Shown: positions 1-6,288, counted from the stretch's first letter. The stretch: 6,568 nucleotides of DNA from Treponema sp. UBA3819 (GCA_002369025.1 DFDV01000197.1:1-6568), one strand, 5' to 3'. Notes: generated from the sequence alone by a model not told the origin. Numbers and translations are program-made.

Positions 1-703
1 CCGTCCTTCTATGGGTAAGACTGCTTTGGCCCTGAATATGATGGAACATATTGCCGTAGACAGTGGAATTCCCTGCGGCTTTTTCTCATTGGAAATGTCC
101 TATGAGCAGATTGGACAGCGTCTTCTTTCTCAGATGGGGCGTATTCAGGGTGGAAAATTACGCAGCGGTATGCTCAAGATGGAGGATTTTGAAAAACTCC
201 AGCAGGCAGCCGGCCGTTGTTTTGAAGCGCCCCTGTATATCGTGGATACTCCAAACATGAAACTTATTGACCTTCGTGCCATGGCAAGGCGTCTGGTTGT
301 TAATCACGGGGTTCAGATTATTTTTATTGACTATATCGGCCTTATCGCTGTTGAAAATCCCAACGCACCCGTCTATGAGCAGGTGAGTGAGGTTTCAAAA
401 TCGCTTAAGGCTCTTGCCCGCGAACTGAACATTCCTATTGTTGTACTATGTCAGGTTGCCCGCGACGCTGAAGGTAACGAGCCAAATCTTGCCCAGCTGC
501 GTGGTTCCGGCTCAATCGAACAGGATGCAGATGTGGTTATGTTCATTCACCGTGACAGAAAAAAGACTGAAGAAGGAGAAATGGAGCCGGTGCAGGAGGC
601 AAAACTGATTGTTGCAAAGCAGCGTAACGGTCCGATTGGCGATGTGCCGCTGCTCTTCCTGAACAGCTTTACTAAGTTTGAAAATAAAAGGGAAGATGCT
701 TGA
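1..703 (+). CDS. dnaB: Replicative DNA helicase DnaB, C-terminal ATPase domain (5' end outside window)
   Basis: This is the RecA-like ATPase domain of the hexameric helicase that unwinds DNA at the replication fork. The reading frame is open from base 2 to the stop at 701-703 and has no start in the window. It begins inside the Walker A motif (RPSMGKT, 2-22), so roughly the first 220 residues of a normal ~450-residue DnaB are missing, namely the N-terminal domain and linker. Counting from the Met at 11, visible motifs are FSLEM with the catalytic-type Glu28, Walker B IIFIDYIGL with Asp107, the sensor Gln148 (LCQVAR), the GSGSIEQDAD block (165-174), and KQRNGPIG with the arginine-finger candidate Arg205. 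Two small differences from the common bacterial form are a short linker before that block and RGSGS where RESGS is usual. The Met at 11 lies inside the P-loop and cannot be the real start. The gene's function is unrelated to the sugar genes that follow. Identification is firm. Confidence 0.96.
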   Translation, partial: RPSMGKTALALNMMEHIAVDSGIPCGFFSLEMSYEQIGQRLLSQMGRIQGGKLRSGMLKMEDFEKLQQAAGRCFEAPLYIVDTPNMKLIDLRAMARRLVVNHGVQIIFIDYIGLIAVENPNAPVYEQVSEVSKSLKALARELNIPIVVLCQVARDAEGNEPNLAQLRGSGSIEQDADVVMFIHRDRKKTEEGEMEPVQEAKLIVAKQRNGPIGDVPLLFLNSFTKFENKREDA

Positions 704-731
704 CCTCAAAATTTTGCAAAAAAATGCGGGA

Positions 732-738
732 GGGGGGG
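732..738 (+). repeat. G7 homopolymer tract upstream of the transferase promoter
   Basis: Seven consecutive G residues follow GCGGGA (726-731), and an A7 run lies just before at 718-724. The tract ends 8 bases upstream of the predicted -35 element at 747. Homopolymeric G tracts in this position are known to vary in length and tune transcription in some bacteria, for example the tpr genes of Treponema pallidum. Whether this tract varies cannot be seen from one sequence. Confidence 0.6.
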
Positions 739-746
739 TATTTTCA

Positions 747-775
747 TTGCACTTCTGTCAAATATTTGCTATAGT
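747..775 (+). promoter_or_regulatory. Predicted sigma70 promoter for the WecA-like gene
   Basis: A -35 element TTGCAC (747-752) is followed after exactly 17 bases by a -10 element TATAGT (770-775; five of six match TATAAT). The -35 match is only moderate (TTG conserved). Transcription would start near 782, about three bases before the ATG at 785, leaving almost no leader. No other promoter candidate of this quality was seen in the dnaB-transferase gap. Confidence 0.55.
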
Positions 776-784
776 GGATAGAGT

Positions 785-1840
785 ATGTTAATTGCAACGG
801 GCTGCGCATTTCTTTTAAGCGTGTTGATAACGCCGATTGTAATTGCGCTATGTAAAAAGTATAACTGGTATGATGAAGTTGATCCTCGAAAAGTTCATAA
901 GGGGGCTGTTCCCCGGCTTGGAGGATTTGGTGTTTTTGTTGCTTCTATTATAGCAGTAATTATTTATCTTCAATTCTTTTCGGCAGAGGACTATGTCTTT
1001 GCCATGCCGATTTTTATAGGCGGATTCATCATTTTTGTTGCGGGAGTTCTTGATGATTTTCTGAACCTGCGTGCAAAACTTAAATTTGTCATACAGATAA
1101 TTGCTGCCCTCATAGTTTCGCTTAGTCCTCTTTACTTTCATTCTATACTTGGCTTTACCATTCCCCCGGTTGCCGGCAGAATCTTTACCTTCCTGTGGAT
1201 TATTGGACTTGTAAATGCCTATAACCTGATTGACGGTCTGGACTGGCTTTGTGGCGGTCTCAGTTTCCTTACAATGCTGACTATGGGCTTTATACTTATT
1301 TCCTATGGTAAAGATGCAGGTAACCTCTATTTTATTCTTGCGGCTGCTATTGCGGGCTTTCTTGTTTTTAACAAACCTCCTGCAAAAATCTTTTTAGGGG
1401 ATGGTGGCAGTCAGACTTTGGGCTTTTATATTGCAGTCTCACCGCTTTTTAATACATTCGGTGCCTTTGAAGACACAAAGATTATTGTCCTGATTCTTTT
1501 GACTTCTATTCCTGTTACCGATGTTATTGCTGCAATCTGGCGCAGAAGGCGTGAGCACAGAAAGATTTTTAGCGCTGACCGTGCACATATCCATCACAAA
1601 CTGGTGAACATAGGTTTCTCAAAAAAGACGACTGTGGGCTTTCTGCTTGTCCTTCAGTTTTTAATCTGTCTGTCATCTCTGGGCGTAATCTTTATGAGAA
1701 ACAAAAAATCTGCGGTTGTACTGCTCTTTGTAGCTTTGAGTTTTGTCTATCTTTTCTTTATTACGATTCATTATATAAACCGCACGGTGAACATCAAGAT
1801 GCAGGGACATCTGGATGCAGCCCCTCAGGAAGAACATTAG
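785..1840 (+). CDS. wecA: WecA/MraY-family polyprenyl-phosphate sugar-1-phosphate transferase
   Basis: This 351-residue integral membrane enzyme should transfer a sugar-1-phosphate, most often GlcNAc-1-P from UDP-GlcNAc, onto undecaprenyl phosphate at the cytoplasmic face, the first step of a surface glycan. Family motifs appear in order: RKVHKGAVPRLGG (35-47), the Mg-binding Asp pair DD (90-91), NAYNLIDGLD (144-153), FLGDGGS with Asp206, and the basic loop ending HIHH (268-271). About ten hydrophobic segments span the length. The HIHH loop and the peripheral-glycan style of the motifs favour WecA/TagO over MraY, but the sugar donor cannot be decided from sequence, so the symbol names the family type. 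The start is well fixed: an in-frame TAG lies at 779-781 and the first hydrophobic helix begins at once. There is no convincing Shine-Dalgarno site, only GGATAGAG directly before the ATG. The 3' end overlaps the convergent gene by 47 bases. Residue 154 is Trp in DGLDWLCGG, where DGLDGLAGG is common. Confidence 0.9.
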   Translation: MLIATGCAFLLSVLITPIVIALCKKYNWYDEVDPRKVHKGAVPRLGGFGVFVASIIAVIIYLQFFSAEDYVFAMPIFIGGFIIFVAGVLDDFLNLRAKLKFVIQIIAALIVSLSPLYFHSILGFTIPPVAGRIFTFLWIIGLVNAYNLIDGLDWLCGGLSFLTMLTMGFILISYGKDAGNLYFILAAAIAGFLVFNKPPAKIFLGDGGSQTLGFYIAVSPLFNTFGAFEDTKIIVLILLTSIPVTDVIAAIWRRRREHRKIFSADRAHIHHKLVNIGFSKKTTVGFLLVLQFLICLSSLGVIFMRNKKSAVVLLFVALSFVYLFFITIHYINRTVNIKMQGHLDAAPQEEH

Positions 1841-2561
1841 CCTCCTGAACCTTTCTGATATAGAAGCTGGCAAAATCTTTTATTCTATTATTAAAGGCTT
1901 TTTCAAGTGACTTCCGGAAAAGGAGCGGCTTGGGGGCCTTAACGCCTCCTGCTCCATAGACAAACCATCTGTCCCCGCTTTGAATCAGGGCAACACCTGC
2001 CTTGAGGGTGTTTTTTTCAACTGCCTTTACGATTGCCACTTTGAGGCGTTCATTGTTGGTATGCAGAAAGACAAAGCTGCTTTCCGTTTTGCTCATGGAA
2101 AGAGTTGCCTTGTAGGGAGCAAAAGGATCCATGCAGAAGCGGGCAAGACTGGTAGTGTATTGACCTGCCTTTTCCGTATCAATCAGTTCTGCAATGGTAA
2201 AAAGAGGTTCGGTTTTCTTAAAGGCTTCCGAGTAGTAGGGAATTTCCTTAAAAGTATTCATGTCGCAGAACAGTTTTTGAGCCAGCTCAGTAAGATTGTC
2301 ACCTTCCTGAACGGGAACTGACCAGAGAACTTCTGCAAGATAATTGGGCTTTGTTTTTTTGATGGACTGGACTACGGCATCAATTTCAGGAAAGAAACCT
2401 TCATCCGCGCAGATTTTTTCCGCATCATTTATAAAGCGAATGACAATCTGTCCGTTATAGAGTTTTTCCCGCTCTGAGTCAGACAGATTGCTGTTAAAGA
2501 TTTCTGCCTGGCAGAGAGCGGCTGCAAAAAAAAGAAGGAATGCGGCAAAAAAACGCTGCAC
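1794..2561 (-). CDS. Secreted protein of unknown function, last gene of the rhamnose operon
   Basis: I do not recognise this family with confidence. The 255-residue product begins with a clear signal peptide: Gln-Arg, a hydrophobic core of Phe, Ala and Leu (4-16), then CQA before Glu20, a plausible signal peptidase I site. Cys17 is not in a proper lipobox, so a lipoprotein is unlikely. The mature part looks soluble, mixed alpha/beta, with no other membrane segment; it should be periplasmic or surface-exposed. I chose the GTG at 2559-2561. It lies two bases after the rfbB stop, has GGAAG five bases upstream, and places the signal peptide at the very N-terminus. A longer ATG version from 2597 would put twelve charged residues in front and overlap rfbB by 34 bases. 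The tight spacing implies co-transcription and coupling with rfbB. The 3' end overlaps the convergent transferase gene. Two T runs (T7, T8 on the coding strand) fall in the signal-peptide codons. Confidence 0.8.
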   Translation of the reverse strand: MQRFFAAFLLFFAAALCQAEIFNSNLSDSEREKLYNGQIVIRFINDAEKICADEGFFPEIDAVVQSIKKTKPNYLAEVLWSVPVQEGDNLTELAQKLFCDMNTFKEIPYYSEAFKKTEPLFTIAELIDTEKAGQYTTSLARFCMDPFAPYKATLSMSKTESSFVFLHTNNERLKVAIVKAVEKNTLKAGVALIQSGDRWFVYGAGGVKAPKPLLFRKSLEKAFNNRIKDFASFYIRKVQEANVLPEGLHPDVPAS

Positions 2562-2563
2562 GG

Positions 2564-3703
2564 TTACTTCCGCTCTCCGTAATTTTTGTCTACCCACTTT
2601 AAGTATTCTCCGCTCAGAATGCGGTTAATCCATTCCGGATGAGTGAGGTTCCAGGTGACTGTCAGCTGCAAGCCTTCTTCAAAGGTCATCTTGCGTTCCC
2701 AGCCGAGTTCGCGCTTGATTTTTGCACAGTCGATTGCATAGCGCTGGTCGTGACCCGGTCTGTCCTTTACATGGGTAATGGTCTTCCGGATTTCGTCTTC
2801 CGGTTTTTTGAGTTCCTTTGCAGTGAGTTCAATAAGTTTGTCCAGCAGTTTGATGTTCTGCCACTCGTTTTCGCCGCCGATGTTGTATTTTTCGCCTGAC
2901 TTGCCGTTTTTCAGAATGAGCCAGACAGCGCGGTTGTGGTCTTCTACATAAATCCAGTCGCGGATATTAGTACCCTGTCCGTAGACAGGCAGATTTTTAC
3001 CCTGCTGCATGTTCAGAATCATCAGGGGAATCAGTTTTTCCGGGAACTGATAGGGACCGTAGTTATTGGTACAGTTAGAAAGGGTAATGGGAAGCCCGTA
3101 AGTGTGGTGGTAAGCCATAACAATATGGTCGCTGGAAGCCTTGCTGGATGAGTAGGGGGAGCGGGGGTCGTAAGGGGTTGTTTCTGTAAAGTAGCCTGTG
3201 GGACCCAGGGAGCCGTATACTTCATCGGTAGAGATGTGGTGGAAGAGAACGTCATCACGCTGATTGTCCAGAGAAACGCCCCAATAGAGACGGGCAACAT
3301 CCAGAAGGGTATAGGTTCCCATAACGTTTGTTTTGATAAATGCCTCAGGACCCAGAATTGAGCGGTCTACATGGCTTTCTGCCGCAAAGTGAACGACCGT
3401 ATCAATATCATACTGCTTGAAAATTCTTTCCATTTCAGTGCGGTCGCAGATGTCTGCCTTTTCAAAAAAGTAGCGGCGTTTACCTGCATCGCTGCAGCCT
3501 GTACCGAATTCAGCATCAACGTCATCCAGGGATTCTCCGTTTCCTGCATAGGTAAGGGCGTCTACATTTATGATTCTTCCGTTAAAATTTGCATCTTCAA
3601 AAGCAGCCTCTCCGCTGGTAGATTTTCCAAACATGTAGTGAATGAAATTGCTTCCAATAAATCCGGCTCCACCGGTTACCAAAATGTTTTTCAGTTTACG
3701 CAT
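2564..3703 (-). CDS. rfbB: dTDP-glucose 4,6-dehydratase (RmlB)
   Basis: This cytoplasmic, NAD-dependent short-chain dehydrogenase/reductase of the extended type turns dTDP-glucose into dTDP-4-keto-6-deoxyglucose, the second step of dTDP-L-rhamnose synthesis. The 379-residue product shows the Rossmann glycine motif GGAGFIGS (11-18), NVDALTYAGN (47-55), AAESHVDRS (107-115), the catalytic triplet Thr159-Asp160-Glu161 in STDEVYG, the YSSSK motif (Tyr184, Lys188), NNYGPYQFPEKLIP (213-226) and DRPGHDQRYAID (314-325). It is longer than the usual 330-360 residues because of two N-terminal insertions, around residues 27-42 and 58-78, near the NAD-binding edge. The start ATG overlaps the rfbD stop by one base (TAATG), with GAGG seven bases upstream. 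All catalytic residues are present, so the enzyme should be active. Identification is firm; its place beside rfbA, rfbC and rfbD removes doubt about other NDP-sugar dehydratases. Confidence 0.96.
   Translation of the reverse strand: MRKLKNILVTGGAGFIGSNFIHYMFGKSTSGEAAFEDANFNGRIINVDALTYAGNGESLDDVDAEFGTGCSDAGKRRYFFEKADICDRTEMERIFKQYDIDTVVHFAAESHVDRSILGPEAFIKTNVMGTYTLLDVARLYWGVSLDNQRDDVLFHHISTDEVYGSLGPTGYFTETTPYDPRSPYSSSKASSDHIVMAYHHTYGLPITLSNCTNNYGPYQFPEKLIPLMILNMQQGKNLPVYGQGTNIRDWIYVEDHNRAVWLILKNGKSGEKYNIGGENEWQNIKLLDKLIELTAKELKKPEDEIRKTITHVKDRPGHDQRYAIDCAKIKRELGWERKMTFEEGLQLTVTWNLTHPEWINRILSGEYLKWVDKNYGERK
2567..2578 (-). promoter_or_regulatory. Ribosome binding site deciding the GTG start at 2561
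   Basis: On the minus strand GGAGAG (2573-2578) and GGAAG (2567-2571) lie inside the last codons of rfbB. GGAAG is five bases from the GTG at 2559-2561 and GGAGAG eleven. Their position supports the GTG as the true start over the upstream ATG at 2597. Confidence 0.6.
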
Positions 3704-4635
3704 TATTGTACCTCAAATCTTTTGTCTTTCATAAAACTTTCCAGAGACTTCTGCCAGTGGGGAAGTTTTATATGAAGGGCTTCCTGAATTTTAGTCTTGT
3801 CCAGAACACTATATGCGGGTCTTACTGCGCGCGTAGGATATTCTGAAGTTGTACAGGCAAGTATGCGGCATTCGTGTTTAGGGTCGATTTTTTTGTGTTT
3901 TTTAGCAAGACGGTTTATCTCGCAGGCAAATTCGTGCCAGTTTGTTTCTCCCTCATCGGTTACATGGTAAATGCCGAAGGGAACAAATTTTTTTTCATCA
4001 GATTTGACAAGTTCCACAATAACGGAAGCAAGGGTAGCCGCATTTGTTGGCGTTCCCCTCTGGTCAGAAACAACTTTGATTTCATCCTTTGACCCGGTAA
4101 GTTTTGTCATGGTGTAGACAAAATTGTGGCCATGCACGCCGTAAAGCCATGCGGTGCGGAGGATGTAGTATTTTGCCATTCCCTTGATGACGGCATCTTC
4201 TCCTTCGCTTTTGGTTTTGCCGTATACGCCCAAAGGAGCTTTCTGGTCTGTTTCTGTATAAGGACGAATTTTCCCGTCTTTTTCAGTACAGCCTTTTCCG
4301 TCAAATACATAATCTGTGCTGATGTGGATTAACTTTGCGCCGTTGTTGCGGGCAACTCGTGCGATGTTTGCAACACCCTTAGCATTTACGGCGGCTGCCT
4401 TTTCCGCTTCGTCTTCTGCCTTGTCTACGGCGGTGTAGGCGGCACAGTTGATTATGCACTCCAGTTTGTGGTCTGAGTGAAGCTGGCTTGTTGCCTGCAT
4501 GGCAAAGTGTTCCAGCGATTCTATGTTAGTGATGTCCACGTCGGCATCCGATGTTACAAAGGGAATTTTTTCCTCTGTCAGTTGTGCAGCAACTTCTGAA
4601 CCGAGCATGCCTTTTGAGCCGATGAGCCAAACCAT
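3703..4635 (-). CDS. rfbD: dTDP-4-dehydrorhamnose reductase (RmlD)
   Basis: This enzyme carries out the last step of the pathway, reducing dTDP-4-dehydro-L-rhamnose to dTDP-L-rhamnose with NAD(P)H. The 310-residue product, a normal length, shows the Rossmann motif IGSKGMLG with Gly6, Gly9 and Gly12, NCAAYTAVDKAE (63-74), the catalytic STDYVFDG (106-113), YGKTK with Tyr138 and Lys142, RTAWLYG (160-166) and SDQRGTPT (190-197). Near the end, PTRAVRPAYSVLD (267-279) matches the substrate-binding tail of the family. I place the start at the ATG 4633-4635, one base after the rfbC stop, with GGAAGG eight bases upstream and the Rossmann strand starting at residue 2. An ATG twenty codons upstream would only add sequence that belongs to rfbC in another frame. 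The gene ends in a one-base overlap with rfbB. Identification is firm. Confidence 0.95.
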   Translation of the reverse strand: MVWLIGSKGMLGSEVAAQLTEEKIPFVTSDADVDITNIESLEHFAMQATSQLHSDHKLECIINCAAYTAVDKAEDEAEKAAAVNAKGVANIARVARNNGAKLIHISTDYVFDGKGCTEKDGKIRPYTETDQKAPLGVYGKTKSEGEDAVIKGMAKYYILRTAWLYGVHGHNFVYTMTKLTGSKDEIKVVSDQRGTPTNAATLASVIVELVKSDEKKFVPFGIYHVTDEGETNWHEFACEINRLAKKHKKIDPKHECRILACTTSEYPTRAVRPAYSVLDKTKIQEALHIKLPHWQKSLESFMKDKRFEVQ

Positions 4636-4636
4636 T

Positions 4637-5254
4637 TTATCTGCCTTCCTTCCAGTCTCCGCCAATCCATATTCCGTCAGTGTCAAAATAAGCACGGTCA
4701 GGATTAAACGCCGGATGATGCTGGTCTTTTTCGCTCAAAAGCGGTGCGATTCCGTGAGCACCTGCCTGGGAAGCGATTGTATTCCAGTCGATACCGATTT
4801 TCGGGTCATTCCACATGAGACCTGCGTCATCTTCCGGATGATAAAAATCAGTGCATTTGTAGGTGAATACGGCAAAGTCGCTCAATACATAGAAGCCGTG
4901 TGCAAAACCTTCCGGAATGTAGAACATATTCTGTTTTTCGCTGTCCAGAATGACTCCATGGTATTTTCCGAATGTGGGGGAATCATTGCGCAAATCTACG
5001 GCAACATCGTATACTTTTCCCTGCAGGGCGCGGACAAGTTTTCCCTGAGGATGTTTTGTCTGCCAGTGAAGCCCTCTCAGAACACCGCCTTTTGATGCAC
5101 TCTGATTGTCCTGGACGAAACGCATTGTAAGGCCAGCCTCAAAAAAATCTTTTTCGCTGTAGGCTTCCATGAAGTAGCCCCTTGCATCTCCGAATACTTT
5201 TGGCTGGATTTCCCATAATCCGTCAATATCACATTGAGTAAATGTAAAGGCCAT
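4637..5254 (-). CDS. rfbC: dTDP-4-dehydrorhamnose 3,5-epimerase (RmlC)
   Basis: This small cupin-fold enzyme epimerises C3 and C5 of dTDP-4-keto-6-deoxyglucose, the third pathway step, and normally works as a cytoplasmic dimer. The 205-residue product carries FGDARGYFMEAY (21-32), QDNQSASKGGVLRGLHWQ (48-65) with the expected catalytic His63, GKVYDVAVDLR (79-89), IPEGFAHGFYVL (113-124), and the tyrosines Tyr132 and Tyr138 in YKCTDFYHPEDD. LLSEKD with Asp177 closes the active-site region. The His is followed by Trp where Tyr is common (LHYQ), a mild variation. The C-terminus is about 20 residues longer than the shortest family members. The ATG overlaps the rfbA stop by one base (TAATG), with GGAG eight bases upstream, and the gene ends one base before rfbD. 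The catalytic set is complete, so the enzyme should be active. Confidence 0.96.
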   Translation of the reverse strand: MAFTFTQCDIDGLWEIQPKVFGDARGYFMEAYSEKDFFEAGLTMRFVQDNQSASKGGVLRGLHWQTKHPQGKLVRALQGKVYDVAVDLRNDSPTFGKYHGVILDSEKQNMFYIPEGFAHGFYVLSDFAVFTYKCTDFYHPEDDAGLMWNDPKIGIDWNTIASQAGAHGIAPLLSEKDQHHPAFNPDRAYFDTDGIWIGGDWKEGR

Positions 5255-6129
5255 TAGAAATTCTCCGCAATAAAGTTCAGGTATGCACCGTAGTCTGTCT
5301 TGTATTGTTTTGCAAGTTCAAGGAGCTGATTTTTTGAAATCCAGCCGTTGCGGTAAGAAATTTCTTCAATACAGCTGATATAGAATCCCTGACGTTTCTG
5401 CACGGTGTTTACAAAATCACCCGCTTCCTGCAGGCCGTCATAGGTGCCCGTATCAAGCCAGGCCATGCCGCGTCCCAAGAGTTCTACAGTGAGTGCAGAT
5501 TTTTTAAGGTATGCATTGTTTACGGCAGTGATTTCAATTTCACCGCGGGCAGAAGGCTGAACCTTTTCTGCAATTTCTACGACTGAATTGTCATAAAAAT
5601 ACAGACCGGGAACCGCGTAGTTTGATTTTGGTTTTGCAGGTTTCTCTTCAATGCCCAGTACTTTTCCGTTTGCATCAAATTCAACAACACCATAGGCAGT
5701 AGGATCTTTAACATAGTAACCGAAGATTACCGCTCCGCCTTCGCCATTTACTTTTTCTGCGGCATTTTTAAGGCTTTTGGAAAAATTCTGACCGTAGAAG
5801 ATGTTGTCGCCCAGAACGAGTGCAACATTGTCCTTTCCGATAAAGTTTTTTCCAACGATAAAAGCATCTGCAAGTCCGCGAGGCTTATCCTGTACGGCAT
5901 ATTCAAATTTCATGCCAAGCCATGCGCCGTCTCCAAAAAGTTCCCTGAATACGGGTAAGTCACGGGGGGTAGAAATAATCAGTACTTCACGGATTCCCGC
6001 CAGCATAAGAACGCTGAGAGGGTAGTAAATCATCGGTTTGTCGTAGATAGGCAGAATCTGCTTGCTCACCGCACGGGTAAGTGGATAGAGTCGTGTGCCG
6101 CTGCCACCGGCAAGAATTATTCCTTTCAT
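5254..6129 (-). CDS. rfbA: Glucose-1-phosphate thymidylyltransferase (RmlA)
   Basis: This cytoplasmic nucleotidyltransferase joins glucose-1-phosphate and dTTP to form dTDP-glucose, the first step of dTDP-L-rhamnose synthesis and the step at which the end product usually inhibits the pathway. The 291-residue product has the standard length and motifs: LAGGSGTRLYPLT (6-18), SKQILPIYDKPMIYYPL (22-38), LGDNIFYG with Asp108, EEKP (161-164), GLYFYD (175-180) and WLDTGT with Asp226, the second metal ligand. The start is fixed by an in-frame TAA at 6139-6141 and by the canonical MKGIILAGG opening. It is the first gene of the rfbA-C-D-B operon. Unlike the downstream genes it has no Shine-Dalgarno sequence: the bases between the -10 box and the ATG are only ATTCTTCT. 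This fits a leaderless or nearly leaderless mRNA. Identification is firm. Confidence 0.97.
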   Translation of the reverse strand: MKGIILAGGSGTRLYPLTRAVSKQILPIYDKPMIYYPLSVLMLAGIREVLIISTPRDLPVFRELFGDGAWLGMKFEYAVQDKPRGLADAFIVGKNFIGKDNVALVLGDNIFYGQNFSKSLKNAAEKVNGEGGAVIFGYYVKDPTAYGVVEFDANGKVLGIEEKPAKPKSNYAVPGLYFYDNSVVEIAEKVQPSARGEIEITAVNNAYLKKSALTVELLGRGMAWLDTGTYDGLQEAGDFVNTVQKRQGFYISCIEEISYRNGWISKNQLLELAKQYKTDYGAYLNFIAENF

Positions 6130-6137
6130 AGAAGAAT

Positions 6138-6166
6138 ATTATAGCATAAAGTGGCTGTCAAAACAA
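6138..6166 (-). promoter_or_regulatory. Predicted promoter of the rfbACDB operon
   Basis: On the minus strand a perfect -10 box TATAAT (6138-6143) carries an extended -10 TG one base upstream (TGCTATAAT). A weak -35 TTGTTT lies at 6161-6166 with a 17-base spacer. A perfect TTGACA at 6156-6161 is only 12 bases from this -10; with 17 bases it would pair with the poorer TATTCT (6133-6138). Transcription from the strong -10 should begin near 6131, within two or three bases of the rfbA ATG at 6129. Confidence 0.7.
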
Positions 6167-6176
6167 GGTTTATTTA

Positions 6177-6237
6177 GGGCTTTTGTGTAAGAAAAGAAAT
6201 AATAGCCGCGCGGATTCGATTCTTTATCTGAAAGCCC
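6177..6237. repeat. Inverted repeat with a central palindrome between divergent promoters
   Basis: GGGCTTT (6177-6183) and AAAGCCC (6231-6237) form a 7-base inverted repeat, with two further G-T pairs possible on the inside. Near its centre sits the 8-base palindrome CCGCGCGG (6206-6213). The structure lies between the rfbA promoter and the candidate promoter of the TolC-type gene, so it could bind a regulator. Short repeats of this size also arise by chance, and I recognise no known operator. Confidence 0.3.
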
Positions 6238-6253
6238 CTGTTCTTTTTTTTCC

Positions 6254-6282
6254 TTGACCGAACGATTTTTCTGTAATAACAT
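6254..6282 (+). promoter_or_regulatory. Candidate promoter for the TolC-family gene
   Basis: TTGACC (6254-6259, five of six matches to TTGACA) is followed after 17 bases by TAACAT (6277-6282, four of six matches to TATAAT). A T8 run (6244-6251) lies immediately upstream. Transcription would start near 6289, leaving only a short leader around the ribosome binding site, so either this promoter or the assigned box may be slightly off. Confidence 0.35.
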
Positions 6283-6288
6283 AATTAT

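Noticed and set aside
726..738. G-quadruplex in the G-rich tract
   Set aside because: There are not enough separate runs of three G for a normal four-stranded fold, so the tract is treated as a homopolymer only.
1825..1848. Inverted repeat TCAGGA / TCCTGA at the transferase stop as a terminator
   Set aside because: The stem is only six pairs with a 12-base loop, and no T run follows. It also lies in coding sequence of the opposite gene.
1980..2321. Open frame of 113 codons on the + strand, and similar frames opposite the rfb genes
   Set aside because: They lie wholly opposite well-supported genes, show no family motifs and have no convincing ribosome site; they are shadows of the real reading frames.
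2260..2340. LysM-like stretch in the secreted protein (VQEGDNLTELAQKL)
   Set aside because: It resembles the opening of a LysM repeat, but the rest of the repeat does not follow the pattern, so I do not call a peptidoglycan-binding domain.
2505..2515. Lipoprotein signal at Cys17 of the secreted protein
   Set aside because: The residues before the Cys are Ala-Ala-Leu; a lipobox needs a small residue (Gly, Ala or Ser) directly before the Cys.
6138..6161. Perfect TTGACA paired with perfect TATAAT for rfbA
   Set aside because: The spacer is only 12 bases, too short for sigma70. The extended -10 with TTGTTT at 17 bases is the better reading.
6205..6225. tRNA T-loop-like sequence GATTCGATTC
   Set aside because: The flanking bases do not form a T-arm stem, and no acceptor, D or anticodon arm is present on either strand.
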